Shown here in pieces: positions 16,167 through 24,086 of a DNA stretch of 38,488 bases. The stretch comes from Bacillota bacterium (lineage in GTDB: Bacteria > Bacillota > Sulfobacillia > Sulfobacillales > Sulfobacillaceae). The notes under the pieces are model-generated. The model was not told the DNA's origin. It was given only the letters and a program-made list of their open reading frames with translations, and made no database searches. Where the stretch lies: contig JAJZZH010000167.1 of NCBI GenBank assembly GCA_021797675.1, positions 1 through 38,488 on the forward strand, written 5' to 3'. A program made the position numbers and the translations under genes. How positions within the stretch are numbered: the stretch's first letter is position 1; every line of letters begins with the position of its first letter.

Positions 16167-17429
16167 CTATCCGCTGGCTTTGTCGGCGGGCGATGGACGG
16201 CCTCGCGCCGTAAACCGGCGCCGCAGGCCGCCTACGTCAGCCACCAGCAATACCGGCCGCAGGTGGCGCATACGCCGGAGATTTCGCCAGCCTTCCCGAT
16301 GATACATCGCCATCAACAGCACCAAATACGCCCACAGGAACCAGCGTTTGAGCCCCGTGACCGGAATGCGGACAAAACCCAGCCGGTCGACGGCCTGATG
16401 GGCGTCTAAGATCGTGATGCCGCCGACCGCCTTCACTCCGCGGTACTTCGGTTCCCGATCGAGGAAGGCAATCAAATCATGCAAGGCCCGACCGACCGCT
16501 CGATACGCAACGACGCTTTGCCCACCGGTGCCGCTGAACTGAGCGAGCACTGAGTTGTCGAAGTGGATTTCAGCAAACGGATCGCCCGGCTTCAAGGTGG
16601 CTCCGCCCAAAGGCAGACGGGGACCGTGATAGCGAATACGCCCAATGCGCAGGATGGGCGGGTTCCCTTCCGGAGAAGGGATGCGGTCAATCGCCCAGTA
16701 AAGGCTGAAGCGGGTCTCCCACCACTTCCACATCCACTTGAAGCCTGAGCGTTCTTCCTCCAAGTCGCTCACCCGACCTGGCTCCAAGCGGCCTGCTCGA
16801 AGCCCGTCAACCAGCGGCGCCAATGCGCCTAGGGTGGCGGTCCGATCTCCCCCGCCATCGTGAAGCACGACAATTCCCCCGGGCAGACTGGCCCGTGTGA
16901 CATGGCGGGCAATCCCTTCGGGGCGTTGCCTCGGCTTCCAGTCGTTGGGCGCCACCGTCCACAATACGCGCCGCAGGCCCAACCGGCGACACGCCCACCA
17001 CGTGCCCAGGTTGTGATGGCCCCACGGCGGGCGATACCAACGCACCGGTTGGCCGGTGACGACGGCTAAGGTCCGAGCCGCTTGCATTAGCCGCCGAGCC
17101 GTCTGCCACGGAGTTTGGAGATAGGAGGACTGGTGACGGTCTCCGTGCAGCCCCACCTCATGCCCGCCGGCCACGATCCGTTGCATCCAGTCGGGATGGC
17201 GAAGCGCCTGGTCGAGCACCACGAAAAACGTCGCCTTCACCGCCAATCGGTCGAGTTCGGCCAAAATGTCCATGGTCGCTGGGCCTGGTCCGTCATCAAA
17301 GGTGAGGGCGACCCGCCGGCCGGAGTCGGACCCGTGCCACGCGCCGCATTGCAGATGATGAAAGAGCAGATCAGGAAGCAGGTAGACCGCGATCACCAGT
17401 CCTGCGATAAGTTCCAGCGAAATGCCCAA
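16167..17429 (-). CDS. CE4 polysaccharide deacetylase fused to a YkoP-like domain
   Basis: Residues 1-25 form a membrane anchor. Residues 38-210 are a CE4 NodB-type deacetylase: TFDDGPGP (Asp45, Asp46), the metal-binding histidines in LHGDRHQSS (His95, His99), WYRPPWGHHN and GGIVVLHDGGGD. Such enzymes remove acetyl groups from peptidoglycan or other surface glycans. From about 225 to 385 a YkoP-like domain follows: WMWKWWETRFSLYWAIDRI, GDPFAEIHFDNSVL and YRGVKAVGGITILDAHQ. YkoP is usually a separate Bacillus protein of unknown activity, so the fusion suggests a joint task at the envelope. The start is a TTG at 17429, with GGAGGGAGG about 11 bases upstream; this start is less certain. It follows a diacylglycerol glycosyltransferase-like gene. 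Confidence 0.85.
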   Translation of the reverse strand: MGISLELIAGLVIAVYLLPDLLFHHLQCGAWHGSDSGRRVALTFDDGPGPATMDILAELDRLAVKATFFVVLDQALRHPDWMQRIVAGGHEVGLHGDRHQSSYLQTPWQTARRLMQAARTLAVVTGQPVRWYRPPWGHHNLGTWWACRRLGLRRVLWTVAPNDWKPRQRPEGIARHVTRASLPGGIVVLHDGGGDRTATLGALAPLVDGLRAGRLEPGRVSDLEEERSGFKWMWKWWETRFSLYWAIDRIPSPEGNPPILRIGRIRYHGPRLPLGGATLKPGDPFAEIHFDNSVLAQFSGTGGQSVVAYRAVGRALHDLIAFLDREPKYRGVKAVGGITILDAHQAVDRLGFVRIPVTGLKRWFLWAYLVLLMAMYHREGWRNLRRMRHLRPVLLVADVGGLRRRFTARGRPSPADKASG

Positions 17430-17677
17430 CAGTGTGACGACCTCCCTCCGTGTTTGCCGCGTTGACGCCAGGATCCCCTAGGGCCGTTGTGCGAAAATCT
17501 GTATCCTCTCTCCCCGGCCATCGCCGTGGATCCCAAACCCAAACGGCGGAGCTCGATTTTCTCCACCGAGTTCCCGACACCACCTGCGTCTGCGTAGGGA
17601 ATGAACGAAAATAGCATACCACCAACTTCGGCTTGTCGTTTGCGGAATTTATCCCCACCACCGAACCGGATCCACCG

Positions 17678-18820
17678 TTAGCCCTGAACGCCGGTTTGGT
17701 GATGGGAGAGCGCCTCCACAATCGACTGGGCCACCGTCGCCGAGGCTTCGGGGTGTCCCAGCAACTTGGCCTGTCGCGCCATGGCTTTGAGCTGCCAGGG
17801 GTTTTCTAATAGCCGTTCGACAATGGCCTTCACCTCAACTTCGTCGCGCGCGCGAATGCCCACGTCATGGCGAACCAAGAACTCGGCGTTGGCGTCCTCT
17901 TGCCCCGGAATGGGGCGGTAGATGACGACCGGCAAGCCCCGGCAGAGGGACTCGGTGGTGGTCAGACCGCCCGCCTTCGACACCAGCATCGCCGATATGG
18001 CCATCAATTCGTGGACATTGTCGACATAATCGAGCACCACCAGCGTATGCTTGGCCTGACTGGCATAGGCTTCGGCGATGGCACGCCGCTGTCCTGCTCG
18101 GCCGGCCACGACCACCGTGGCATGCGGGGGGCCGATGGCATCAATCGCCTGCAAGACCTGCGCAAATTCGCTCTGTGGCATGTACGCGCCGCCCATAAAC
18201 AAAATCACCGGCAGGTCGCCAACGCCCAGTTGTTGGCGAACCGCCGCCTCGTCAACGGGAAGACGGAAACGCCGATCGACGGGAATTCCCGACACAGTGA
18301 TGATGGAAGGGTCTAATCCGCGCCGTACCAACGAGGCTTTTATGTCCTCACTGCCTACGAAATATCGGTCCACGCCCGGATGAATCCACTGCGAATGCAC
18401 GCTGTAATCGGTAAGGACGACGAAATTTGCCACCGTAAGCCTGCCTCGGCGCTTCAAGGTGGAGACCACCCCGGCGGCGGTAGGATACGTAGAAACGATG
18501 ACTTCAGGGGGCGTGTCGCGAATAGCTTGATAAAAGCGATGCAACCCGATACGGTTGAAAAATTGTTGGGTTGTCGACGCCGGATCAATGCTCTGGGTTG
18601 AGGTGTAAAACCAGCGCCATAGTGACGGCGCAAACCGCACACTGGACAGATACGCCCAGCGAATGGTCTTATCCAGCCGGGGATTCACAAATCGATAGTA
18701 GTCAAGCAGCCCCACGGATGGATTGGGCTGGTTCTGCATGAGTTCCAAGGCGATGGCCTTGGCCGCCCGCAGATGACCGTCGCCGTAACGCGCGGCTAAG
18801 ATGAGAACTCTGGGCTGCAT
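17678..18820 (-). CDS. MGDG synthase/MurG-like glycosyltransferase
   Basis: This family (GT28-like) transfers glucose or galactose to diacylglycerol to make glycolipids, or acts like MurG. The N-terminal MQPRVLILAARYGDGHLRAAKAI matches the MGDG synthase N-domain with its Gly-x-Gly-His-x-x-Ala-Ala acceptor motif. The segment VIVSTYPTAAGVVSTLKRRG is the usual second block. The C-terminal nucleotide-sugar domain shows ILFMGGAYMP, VVVAGRAGQRRAI, DYVDNVHELMAISAMLVSKAGGLTTTESL and GLPVVIYRPIPGQEDANAEFL. The start at 18820 (380 residues) is chosen from the family N-terminus; a longer frame reaches 18919 and neither start has a clear ribosome binding site. Its neighbour, the deacetylase-YkoP fusion, also points to the envelope. 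Confidence 0.85.
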   Translation of the reverse strand: MQPRVLILAARYGDGHLRAAKAIALELMQNQPNPSVGLLDYYRFVNPRLDKTIRWAYLSSVRFAPSLWRWFYTSTQSIDPASTTQQFFNRIGLHRFYQAIRDTPPEVIVSTYPTAAGVVSTLKRRGRLTVANFVVLTDYSVHSQWIHPGVDRYFVGSEDIKASLVRRGLDPSIITVSGIPVDRRFRLPVDEAAVRQQLGVGDLPVILFMGGAYMPQSEFAQVLQAIDAIGPPHATVVVAGRAGQRRAIAEAYASQAKHTLVVLDYVDNVHELMAISAMLVSKAGGLTTTESLCRGLPVVIYRPIPGQEDANAEFLVRHDVGIRARDEVEVKAIVERLLENPWQLKAMARQAKLLGHPEASATVAQSIVEALSHHQTGVQG

Positions 18821-18920
18821 TTTCAGGGTGCCCTGGTGGTCATCCGGCATCGCATTGATAGAATCGCTGAGCGATCGTATCTCTGCCGCCGATAATCGTC
18901 GAGGATAATCCTTCATCACA

Positions 18921-19435
18921 TTTCGGCGTGGCGGAAACTCCGGCGTCTAGGCCGGAGAGGAGCCGCGCCGCCCCCCCCTTCTGACTGGTTGGATCCACCC
19001 AGTGCACTTGCCACGTATTATACGTGAGAAAGCGACCGTCTGTTGGACGAGCATTCTGGGACGGTCGATGCCCATTGGCATCGCGGCGCAAACGGATACG
19101 GCCCTCGAGGGCTTCCCCGACATAGGCTAATTCCCACCCATCGGAGTCTGGGTGGCGGGCCAAGCGCCCCGGATGGAGACTCGGCTGCGCGGGCTCTCCC
19201 TCTCAGCTGGGAAGCCAGTGCGGCCTGGCGAGGGTTTGATCCGGAGCAGTGGGCTCTGCTGCCGCGCAATGGGTGGGAGGGTGCAGCGCTGGGGGCGGTT
19301 GGGAGCGCAATCACCCCCAACGCAATGCTGGGCCATGACCCAACCGTCGCCGGCGGACACCGCCAAGACCTCGGTCCTTTTTCGTGCGGTTCTGGCGAAG
19401 GCCGGGCGCGGCTCTTTGCCCCCCGGGGACGAGTG
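18921..19435. other. Non-coding stretch, no supportable gene
   Basis: Several overlapping frames occur on both strands, all rich in Arg, Pro, Gly and Ser and without a convincing start. The minus strand continues the frame of the tnpB-like relic at 19436-19954 but shows no recognisable TnpB C-terminal motifs. Confidence 0.45.
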
Positions 19436-19954
19436 CCAGCCAACGGGGGCTAAGGTAGCCAACTGGCCCTTGCAGCGCTGTTTCCCGTGCTCATGGAGCG
19501 CCACCTTGCGGTTTCTTTTTCCGGGGTGCTGACGCTTATGAAATTTCTCCGTCCCGGCTTCGGTGGTCACCACGCCCATCGCAAGCAGCCGCGGGAACCA
19601 TTGGGCCTCGAGGAATTTCCCCTGCCACCGGACGTTCGAATCGGCGAAGCTTCCGCTCTGCGCCTGGTGCTTGTGCCGTCTGCGGGGCATTCCGCCTTGG
19701 GTCGTCATGGGCTGCTTGAACCGGGTCACCGCATCGGCCAGGATATTAAGATAGGTCGGAGTGGTCGACGGATTCCCGCAGCCCTCTGGGTGGATCCGCG
19801 CGCCGGAGAGATCCTCCGGAAGACGCCTCCGCCCAAGACCCTGGCTGCCAAACGGGGTGGTCGTGCCTGCTTTCATCCTGCGGCGGGCGCGTGCCAAAAT
19901 AGGTGGCTTCCAGCTATCCCCTTCCCAATCAGTCCTCAGAACATATGATTGCAT
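19436..19954 (-). pseudogene. Possible relic of a second TnpB-type transposon gene
   Basis: One frame stays open here and reads MQSYVLRTD near 19954. It then reads PTYLNILADAVTRFKQ, GGMPRRRHKHQAQSGSFADS, NVRWQGKFLEAQ and FPRLLAMGVVTTEAG. The order resembles the N-terminal half of IS605/IS607-type TnpB: a MQxYxxxLxPT start, an ALxxWxxx helix, then GFPRFKxRxR, then RLPxLGxVRTxE. The match is loose and may be partly chance. No RuvC motif follows. If real, it is an old dead copy. Confidence 0.4.
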
Positions 19955-20436
19955 AAAACAATACGTCTCCTTTCGGAGTGCCTGCATCCTTTTGCCGCTG
20001 GGCGCCGGTGAAGAATGATTCGGGAAAGTTTCCTCACACCCTATCCTAGCCAAGGCCATTTTTCGTACCGCGAGGCAGCCACCCCCCGCTCCATTGGCGA
20101 GGCCCCCTTGTCCAGCCTTCCCAGCCAGCCGGAGACGCTTGACATACCCACGGCCCGCGATTCCGCCTCGACACCAGGGCAAAGGCCATTTCGTCTTCCC
20201 ACGCGCGGATTGACCCTTGGGCCCGCGCACTCGCGCGGCCTCCGGGAGCCTCGCGTTGCTCGGTCATCGGTTCTCCGCTCGTCCGGCCCTGATTGTTTAG
20301 AGCTGGTGTCTGAGGCCATCTGCCATCAGCCCTATGCCTTCGAAAAGCCGATCCGGTCTCCGAAAGCTCGGTGTTTTCAGCGGAATGCAACCGTGATACC
20401 ATCATGGTAACCTAAATTTCCACTGCGGGAGGTTTA
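19955..20436. other. Non-coding stretch upstream of the YigZ-family gene
   Basis: I see no supportable gene here. The minus frame that covers the tnpB-like relic extends through this stretch but has no good start. A perfect 13-base dyad, TACCATCATGGTA (20397-20409), lies 28 bases before the YigZ-family gene and may be an operator. Confidence 0.4.
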
Positions 20437-21111
20437 ATGCGTACAATTTGGCAATCCTCCGTCCACTCCGAAATTATTCAGCGTTCCCGATTTATTGGCT
20501 GGGCCTCGCGACTGCCCGACGAAAGCGGCATTGACGCCCGGATCACAGAGGCTCGCCAACGCTGGCCAGCCGCCACCCACTATACGTGGGCATACCGCAT
20601 CCGCCCCGGCTCCGAACGCACCAGCGATGATGGTGAACCGCGAGCTACTGCCGGTCTGCCTATGCTTCACATTATACAAAAACTGGATCTGGTCGAGACT
20701 CTGGTCATCGTGACGCGCTATTTCGGCGGCACCAAACTCGGGCGTGGTGGGCTCTTGCGCGCCTATCAGGCGGTCTGCCAAGCGACTTTGGCGAAGGCTT
20801 CGCCGGCCGAGGTGGTCGCCGCCCACCGCATTCGGGCCACATTGGACTATCGCCACTATGACGAGGTAGCACATCGTTTACGCGGACATGGCCTGCAGGT
20901 GGCCTCCGTCTTCGCATCCCGGGTCGAACTCGAATTCGACTGTCCGCAAGAACTCTGGCCCGAGGTCGCCTCCTTTTTAGGGGAAGCGACGACTTTACGG
21001 GAAGCGACGACTTTAGGGGAAGCGACGACTTTAGGGGAAACGACGACCTTGCTGACTCCGCCCGAGGGCGGATGGACGATGCTTTGGCCGCAACCCGCCC
21101 CCGATGCATAG
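20437..21111 (+). CDS. YigZ/IMPACT family protein
   Basis: This 224-residue protein belongs to UPF0029/IMPACT. The N-terminal domain shows SRFIGWASRLPDE and HYTWAYRI, the signature RTSDDGEPRATAGLPML, and VIVTRYFGGTKLGRGGLLRAY. The C-terminal DUF1949-like domain follows (RIRATLDYRHYDEVAHRLRGHGL and on). IMPACT proteins bind ribosomes or nucleotides and act in stress control of translation; the bacterial role is unclear. The ATG has GGGAGG six bases upstream. Near the C-terminus, four tandem six-residue units (GEATTL-like) interrupt an otherwise typical end. It lies alone, after a palindrome. Confidence 0.9.
   Translation: MRTIWQSSVHSEIIQRSRFIGWASRLPDESGIDARITEARQRWPAATHYTWAYRIRPGSERTSDDGEPRATAGLPMLHIIQKLDLVETLVIVTRYFGGTKLGRGGLLRAYQAVCQATLAKASPAEVVAAHRIRATLDYRHYDEVAHRLRGHGLQVASVFASRVELEFDCPQELWPEVASFLGEATTLREATTLGEATTLGETTTLLTPPEGGWTMLWPQPAPDA
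20980..21051 (+). repeat. Four tandem 18-base repeats inside the YigZ-family gene
   Basis: Units start at 20980, 20998, 21016 and 21034 with consensus GGGGAAGCGACGACTTTA. The first three differ at one base; the fourth has three changes. Each adds six residues, so copy-number change would keep the frame. Confidence 0.9.
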
Positions 21112-21162
21112 CCGACGCTTAACTTGGGCACCACTCGAAGCAGACAAGAGGGGGGACCGTTG

Positions 21163-21495
21163 ATGACGATTTGGGTTCTCGGCCTGCTGAGCGGCCTGGC
21201 CAGGTGTCCCCGCCCAGCCCCCACGGACGCGCACCACCGTATCACCCGCTCGGCAGCGGTCGCCATCGCCCGCCAAGCCGTCGCCGGAGGCCGTATCGAG
21301 CGCGTTGTCGACGACGGCCGCCGCTTCGTGGTGTTGGTGTGCCGACGTCAGCAGCGGCTGCAGGTAGCAGTTCAAGTCTCCGGTGCAGCGTACGCCGTCC
21401 GACGGCAGTCAGGCGATTGTGAGCCAGGGCCGTTCCCCGCGCCACACGATCTCCACTCCGATGCCAAACGCACGGCTAAGCGGGCCATCGGCTAA
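21163..21495 (+). CDS. Small exported protein with a PepSY-like domain
   Basis: From the ATG at 21163 (GAGGGGGGA eight bases upstream) the 110-residue product opens with a short hydrophobic stretch, MTIWVLGLLSGLARC, a possible lipoprotein or signal segment. Residues 27-78 (ITRSAAVAIARQAVAGGRIERVV through VAVQVSGAAYAV) resemble one PepSY repeat: a helix ITxxxAxxIAxxAV, then strands. PepSY domains are thought to inhibit peptidases at the cell surface. The last 29 residues are hydrophilic and unrelated. The 3' end overlaps the convergent ABC gene by 87 bases, which is unusual and lowers confidence in the C-terminus. Confidence 0.5.
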   Translation: MTIWVLGLLSGLARCPRPAPTDAHHRITRSAAVAIARQAVAGGRIERVVDDGRRFVVLVCRRQQRLQVAVQVSGAAYAVRRQSGDCEPGPFPAPHDLHSDAKRTAKRAIG

Positions 21496-22197
21496 CACCT
21501 CACGCTTGCGACCGCTGGCAACTACCCTGCCCGCGGTCAGCACCAGGGCATGGGTAAACCAGGGCAGGACTTCCTCTACCTGGTGGGTGACATAGATAAT
21601 CGACGGCCCAGGCGTTCTCCTCGCCAGCCGGGTGAGGCCTTGCAGCAAACCTTCCCGCGTCGCCAAATCGAGGCCGTTGGTGGGCTCGTCAAGCACTAAA
21701 ATGGCCGGATCGGCCAGCCAGGCCCGCGCCAACGCGACCTTCTGCCGCTCGCCTTGAGACAAGACGGCGAATGGCCGTTCCGCCAAAGCCTGCGCGTCCA
21801 ACTCGGCCAGCAATTCTTCCGCCGTCTCGACCTCGCGGGGCTCTGGACGGCGGTAAAGCCCGATGGACGCGTCGCTGCCGCTCAGAACCACCTCCAGGGC
21901 CCGGTCCTCCCCGTGATAATGGGCAATCTGCTCGACCAGGTCTGATCCGACCCGGCCGATGCGCCGACGCACCGCCCGCACGTCTGTTTGTCCGTACGTC
22001 TCTCCCAGCACGCGCACCCTGCCCCGGCTCGGCCACAGATAGCCGGTTAAAACGTTGAGCAGCGTCGTCTTGCCAGAACCGTTGGGTCCCATGACCACCC
22101 AGTGTTCTCCGGGCAAAACCCTCCAGGATATCTTATCCAATATCGTGAGGCCGCCCCGCGACAGACTGACCTCTTCCAGCGTCAATATTTCCGTCAC
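21409..22197 (-). CDS. ABC transporter ATP-binding protein
   Basis: This 262-residue ATPase has Walker A GPNGSGKTT (residues 37-45), signature LSQGERQKVALARAW and Walker B ILVLDEPTNGLDLAT, with the H-loop in YVTHQVEEVL. It lacks membrane segments. The overall style (VLPGEHWVVMGPNGSGKTTLLNVLTGYLWPSRG) resembles the YlmA/ModF/PhnC-like lone ATPases that are not tied to one importer. No permease gene is adjacent. The start at GTG 22197, with GGGAG eight bases upstream, is preferred over the longer frame to 22254. It runs the same way as pheA, 73 bases downstream of it, and may be the last gene of that operon. Confidence 0.86.
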   Translation of the reverse strand: MTEILTLEEVSLSRGGLTILDKISWRVLPGEHWVVMGPNGSGKTTLLNVLTGYLWPSRGRVRVLGETYGQTDVRAVRRRIGRVGSDLVEQIAHYHGEDRALEVVLSGSDASIGLYRRPEPREVETAEELLAELDAQALAERPFAVLSQGERQKVALARAWLADPAILVLDEPTNGLDLATREGLLQGLTRLARRTPGPSIIYVTHQVEEVLPWFTHALVLTAGRVVASGRKREVLADGPLSRAFGIGVEIVWRGERPWLTIA

Positions 22198-22270
22198 TCG
22201 CTGGCTCCCTGGTTGTCCATGGTCTTTTGAAACCCGGCTCCCTTCAGCATCCACGGCTGTCCCGCCCCCC

Positions 22271-23122
22271 CTATAGCCTGCGTTCGAGCAGCGGATAGCG
22301 TCCTAAGATGCGATACCATTCCGTGCTCGCGCGAAATTGGGGAATCACCTGCGAAATCAATTCGGGTGAGTCCAAATCGCCCTCGCAGTCAATCCAAAAG
22401 CGGAAACCGAACGGATGGTGCGGGCGCGGGCGAGACTCGATTTTGGTCAGGTTGATCTGCGCGTCGGAGAACGGGCGCAGTGCGCGAACGAGACTTCCCG
22501 GGGTGTTGGTGGTGTCGAAAACCAAACTGGTCTTGGCCAGGCCGGCCGTCAGCCCGATGGTCAGGCGAGTAGGCCGTCGGCCCGAGATCATCCAAAAACG
22601 GGTTCGATTGTCCGCGTGGTCCTGGATTCCGTTTTCCAGGATGGCGAGGCCATATTCGGCGGCCACATGGGGCCCGGCGATTGCCGCCACGCCGGGCCAA
22701 CGATGCTGCACGAGTTCGCGTGCGCTGCCCGCGGTGTCGGAGGCAACCTCCATTTGCCATCCGCGTGCCTGCCAATATCCCCGGCTCTGCATCAAGGCCT
22801 GTGGATGAGAGCGAACGCGACGGACGTCTTGCAGACGCATGCCGGGCAGGCCCAGCAGGGCAAGGGCGACGGGTTGCACGACTTCCGCCCAAATCGACAA
22901 CTCGGGATGCTGGATCAAGAGGTCTAGGACGTCAACCACCGTTCCCGCATAAGCATTTTCTATCGGCAACAAACCCACCTGCTCAACATCTTCGGCCAGT
23001 TGCTGAAAAACGGAGGCAAATGTCGGCAGTCCCACCGGTTCCGCCGCCGGCCAATGATTCAACACGGCGGCTTCACTAAACGCCCCGGGTTCACCTTGGA
23101 AATAAACCTTTGGCAGGGTCAT
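22271..23122 (-). CDS. pheA: Prephenate dehydratase
   Basis: This enzyme converts prephenate to phenylpyruvate for phenylalanine synthesis. The protein has 283 residues, a monofunctional dehydratase with no chorismate mutase. It shows VYFQGEPGAFSEAAVLNHW, LLPIENAYAGTVVDVLDLL, the dehydratase signature NRTRFWMIS, and a C-terminal ACT domain with TPGSLVRALRPFSDAQINLTKIESRP, the phenylalanine feedback site. The ATG overlaps the ilvE stop by ATGA, so it is translated with the branched-chain aminotransferase. Pairing it with ilvE makes sense because IlvE can aminate phenylpyruvate. It is part of the ilv operon under a leucine-type T-box. Confidence 0.95.
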   Translation of the reverse strand: MTLPKVYFQGEPGAFSEAAVLNHWPAAEPVGLPTFASVFQQLAEDVEQVGLLPIENAYAGTVVDVLDLLIQHPELSIWAEVVQPVALALLGLPGMRLQDVRRVRSHPQALMQSRGYWQARGWQMEVASDTAGSARELVQHRWPGVAAIAGPHVAAEYGLAILENGIQDHADNRTRFWMISGRRPTRLTIGLTAGLAKTSLVFDTTNTPGSLVRALRPFSDAQINLTKIESRPRPHHPFGFRFWIDCEGDLDSPELISQVIPQFRASTEWYRILGRYPLLERRL

Positions 23123-24024
23123 GTGCGAGCCGTTAAGGAATCCACGGCAACCACTCCTTCACCACGCGCATAGGTGCGAAACCTTTCGGTCAGCTGGTGA
23201 GTAATGGGCCCAGGCTGCCCGCTGCCAATCGTCCTTCCGTCGCAACTGACGGCCGGCACGATCTCCGCCGCGGTTCCGGTGAGAAACGCTTCGTCCGCGG
23301 TGTACACGTCGAACAGCGTCACATTCATCTCGGAAACGGGGTGTCCCAGCTCTCGGGCCAATTCTATAACCACCTGGCGCGTTATGCCGTTCAAGATTCC
23401 TACGTAGGTGGGCGGTGTCAGCAGGACGCCGTCTTTGACCAAAAAGAAATTATCCGCGGTGCCTTCGACCACCCAGCCTTCTCGGTTGAGCATCAAAACT
23501 TCCGGGACGCCTCGCTGATTGCCTTCGATTTTGGCCAAAATATTATTTAAATAGTTAAGCGTCTTCATGGCAGGATTCAACGCATCCGGAGCGGGGCGGC
23601 GAATCACCACCGACGCCAAGTCGAGTCCCCGGGCATAGACTTCGGGGGGATAAATGCTGATTTCCTGAACAATGATAATTACCGACGGATGGGAACACCG
23701 GAGGGGATCCAGGCCTAAGTCGCCAACGCCGCGTGACACAATCAAGCGAATATATGCATCCATGAGTCCGTTGGCCTTCACCGCCTCCATCACAGCCGCG
23801 CGCAGCGTCTCGGGCGACATCGGCACGGATAACAGGATGGCCTTGGCTGAACGAAACAAACGTGCCAAATGGGCGTCGAGCTTGAAAATCCTGCCGCTAT
23901 ATACCCGAATCCCTTCGAAGACGCCGTCACCGTAAAGAAACCCGTGATCAAATACCGAAATCGTTGCCTCCGATCGATCCACCAGTTGACCGTTGATATA
24001 GATTTTGCGCCCATCTTCCGCCAT
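23119..24024 (-). CDS. ilvE: Branched-chain amino acid aminotransferase (class IV PLP enzyme)
   Basis: This enzyme reversibly aminates the 2-oxo acids of leucine, isoleucine and valine. The protein has 301 residues. Fold-type IV markers are ISVFDHGFLYGDGVFEGIRVY and the PLP-binding Lys154 in MKTLNYLNNILAK. EGTADNFFLVKDGVLLTPP, GILNGITRQVVIELA and ADEAFLTGTAAEIVPAV follow. D-amino-acid aminotransferase is a related alternative, but the context and the GILNGITR segment favour IlvE. The ATG at 24024 has GAGAGGAAG upstream. It starts 62 bases after ilvB, and its stop overlaps pheA. Confidence 0.93.
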   Translation of the reverse strand: MAEDGRKIYINGQLVDRSEATISVFDHGFLYGDGVFEGIRVYSGRIFKLDAHLARLFRSAKAILLSVPMSPETLRAAVMEAVKANGLMDAYIRLIVSRGVGDLGLDPLRCSHPSVIIIVQEISIYPPEVYARGLDLASVVIRRPAPDALNPAMKTLNYLNNILAKIEGNQRGVPEVLMLNREGWVVEGTADNFFLVKDGVLLTPPTYVGILNGITRQVVIELARELGHPVSEMNVTLFDVYTADEAFLTGTAAEIVPAVSCDGRTIGSGQPGPITHQLTERFRTYARGEGVVAVDSLTART

Positions 24025-24086
24025 GTTGCTTCCTCTCTCTCATCTATCGCAAGGCTTTTTCCCTGGTCAAGCACCAGCGTGCTGGT

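Noticed and set aside
18840-19443. Long open frames on both strands after the glycosyltransferase
   Set aside because: They overlap, are rich in Arg, Pro and Ser, and have no ribosome binding site or family match; GC-rich DNA gives such frames by chance.
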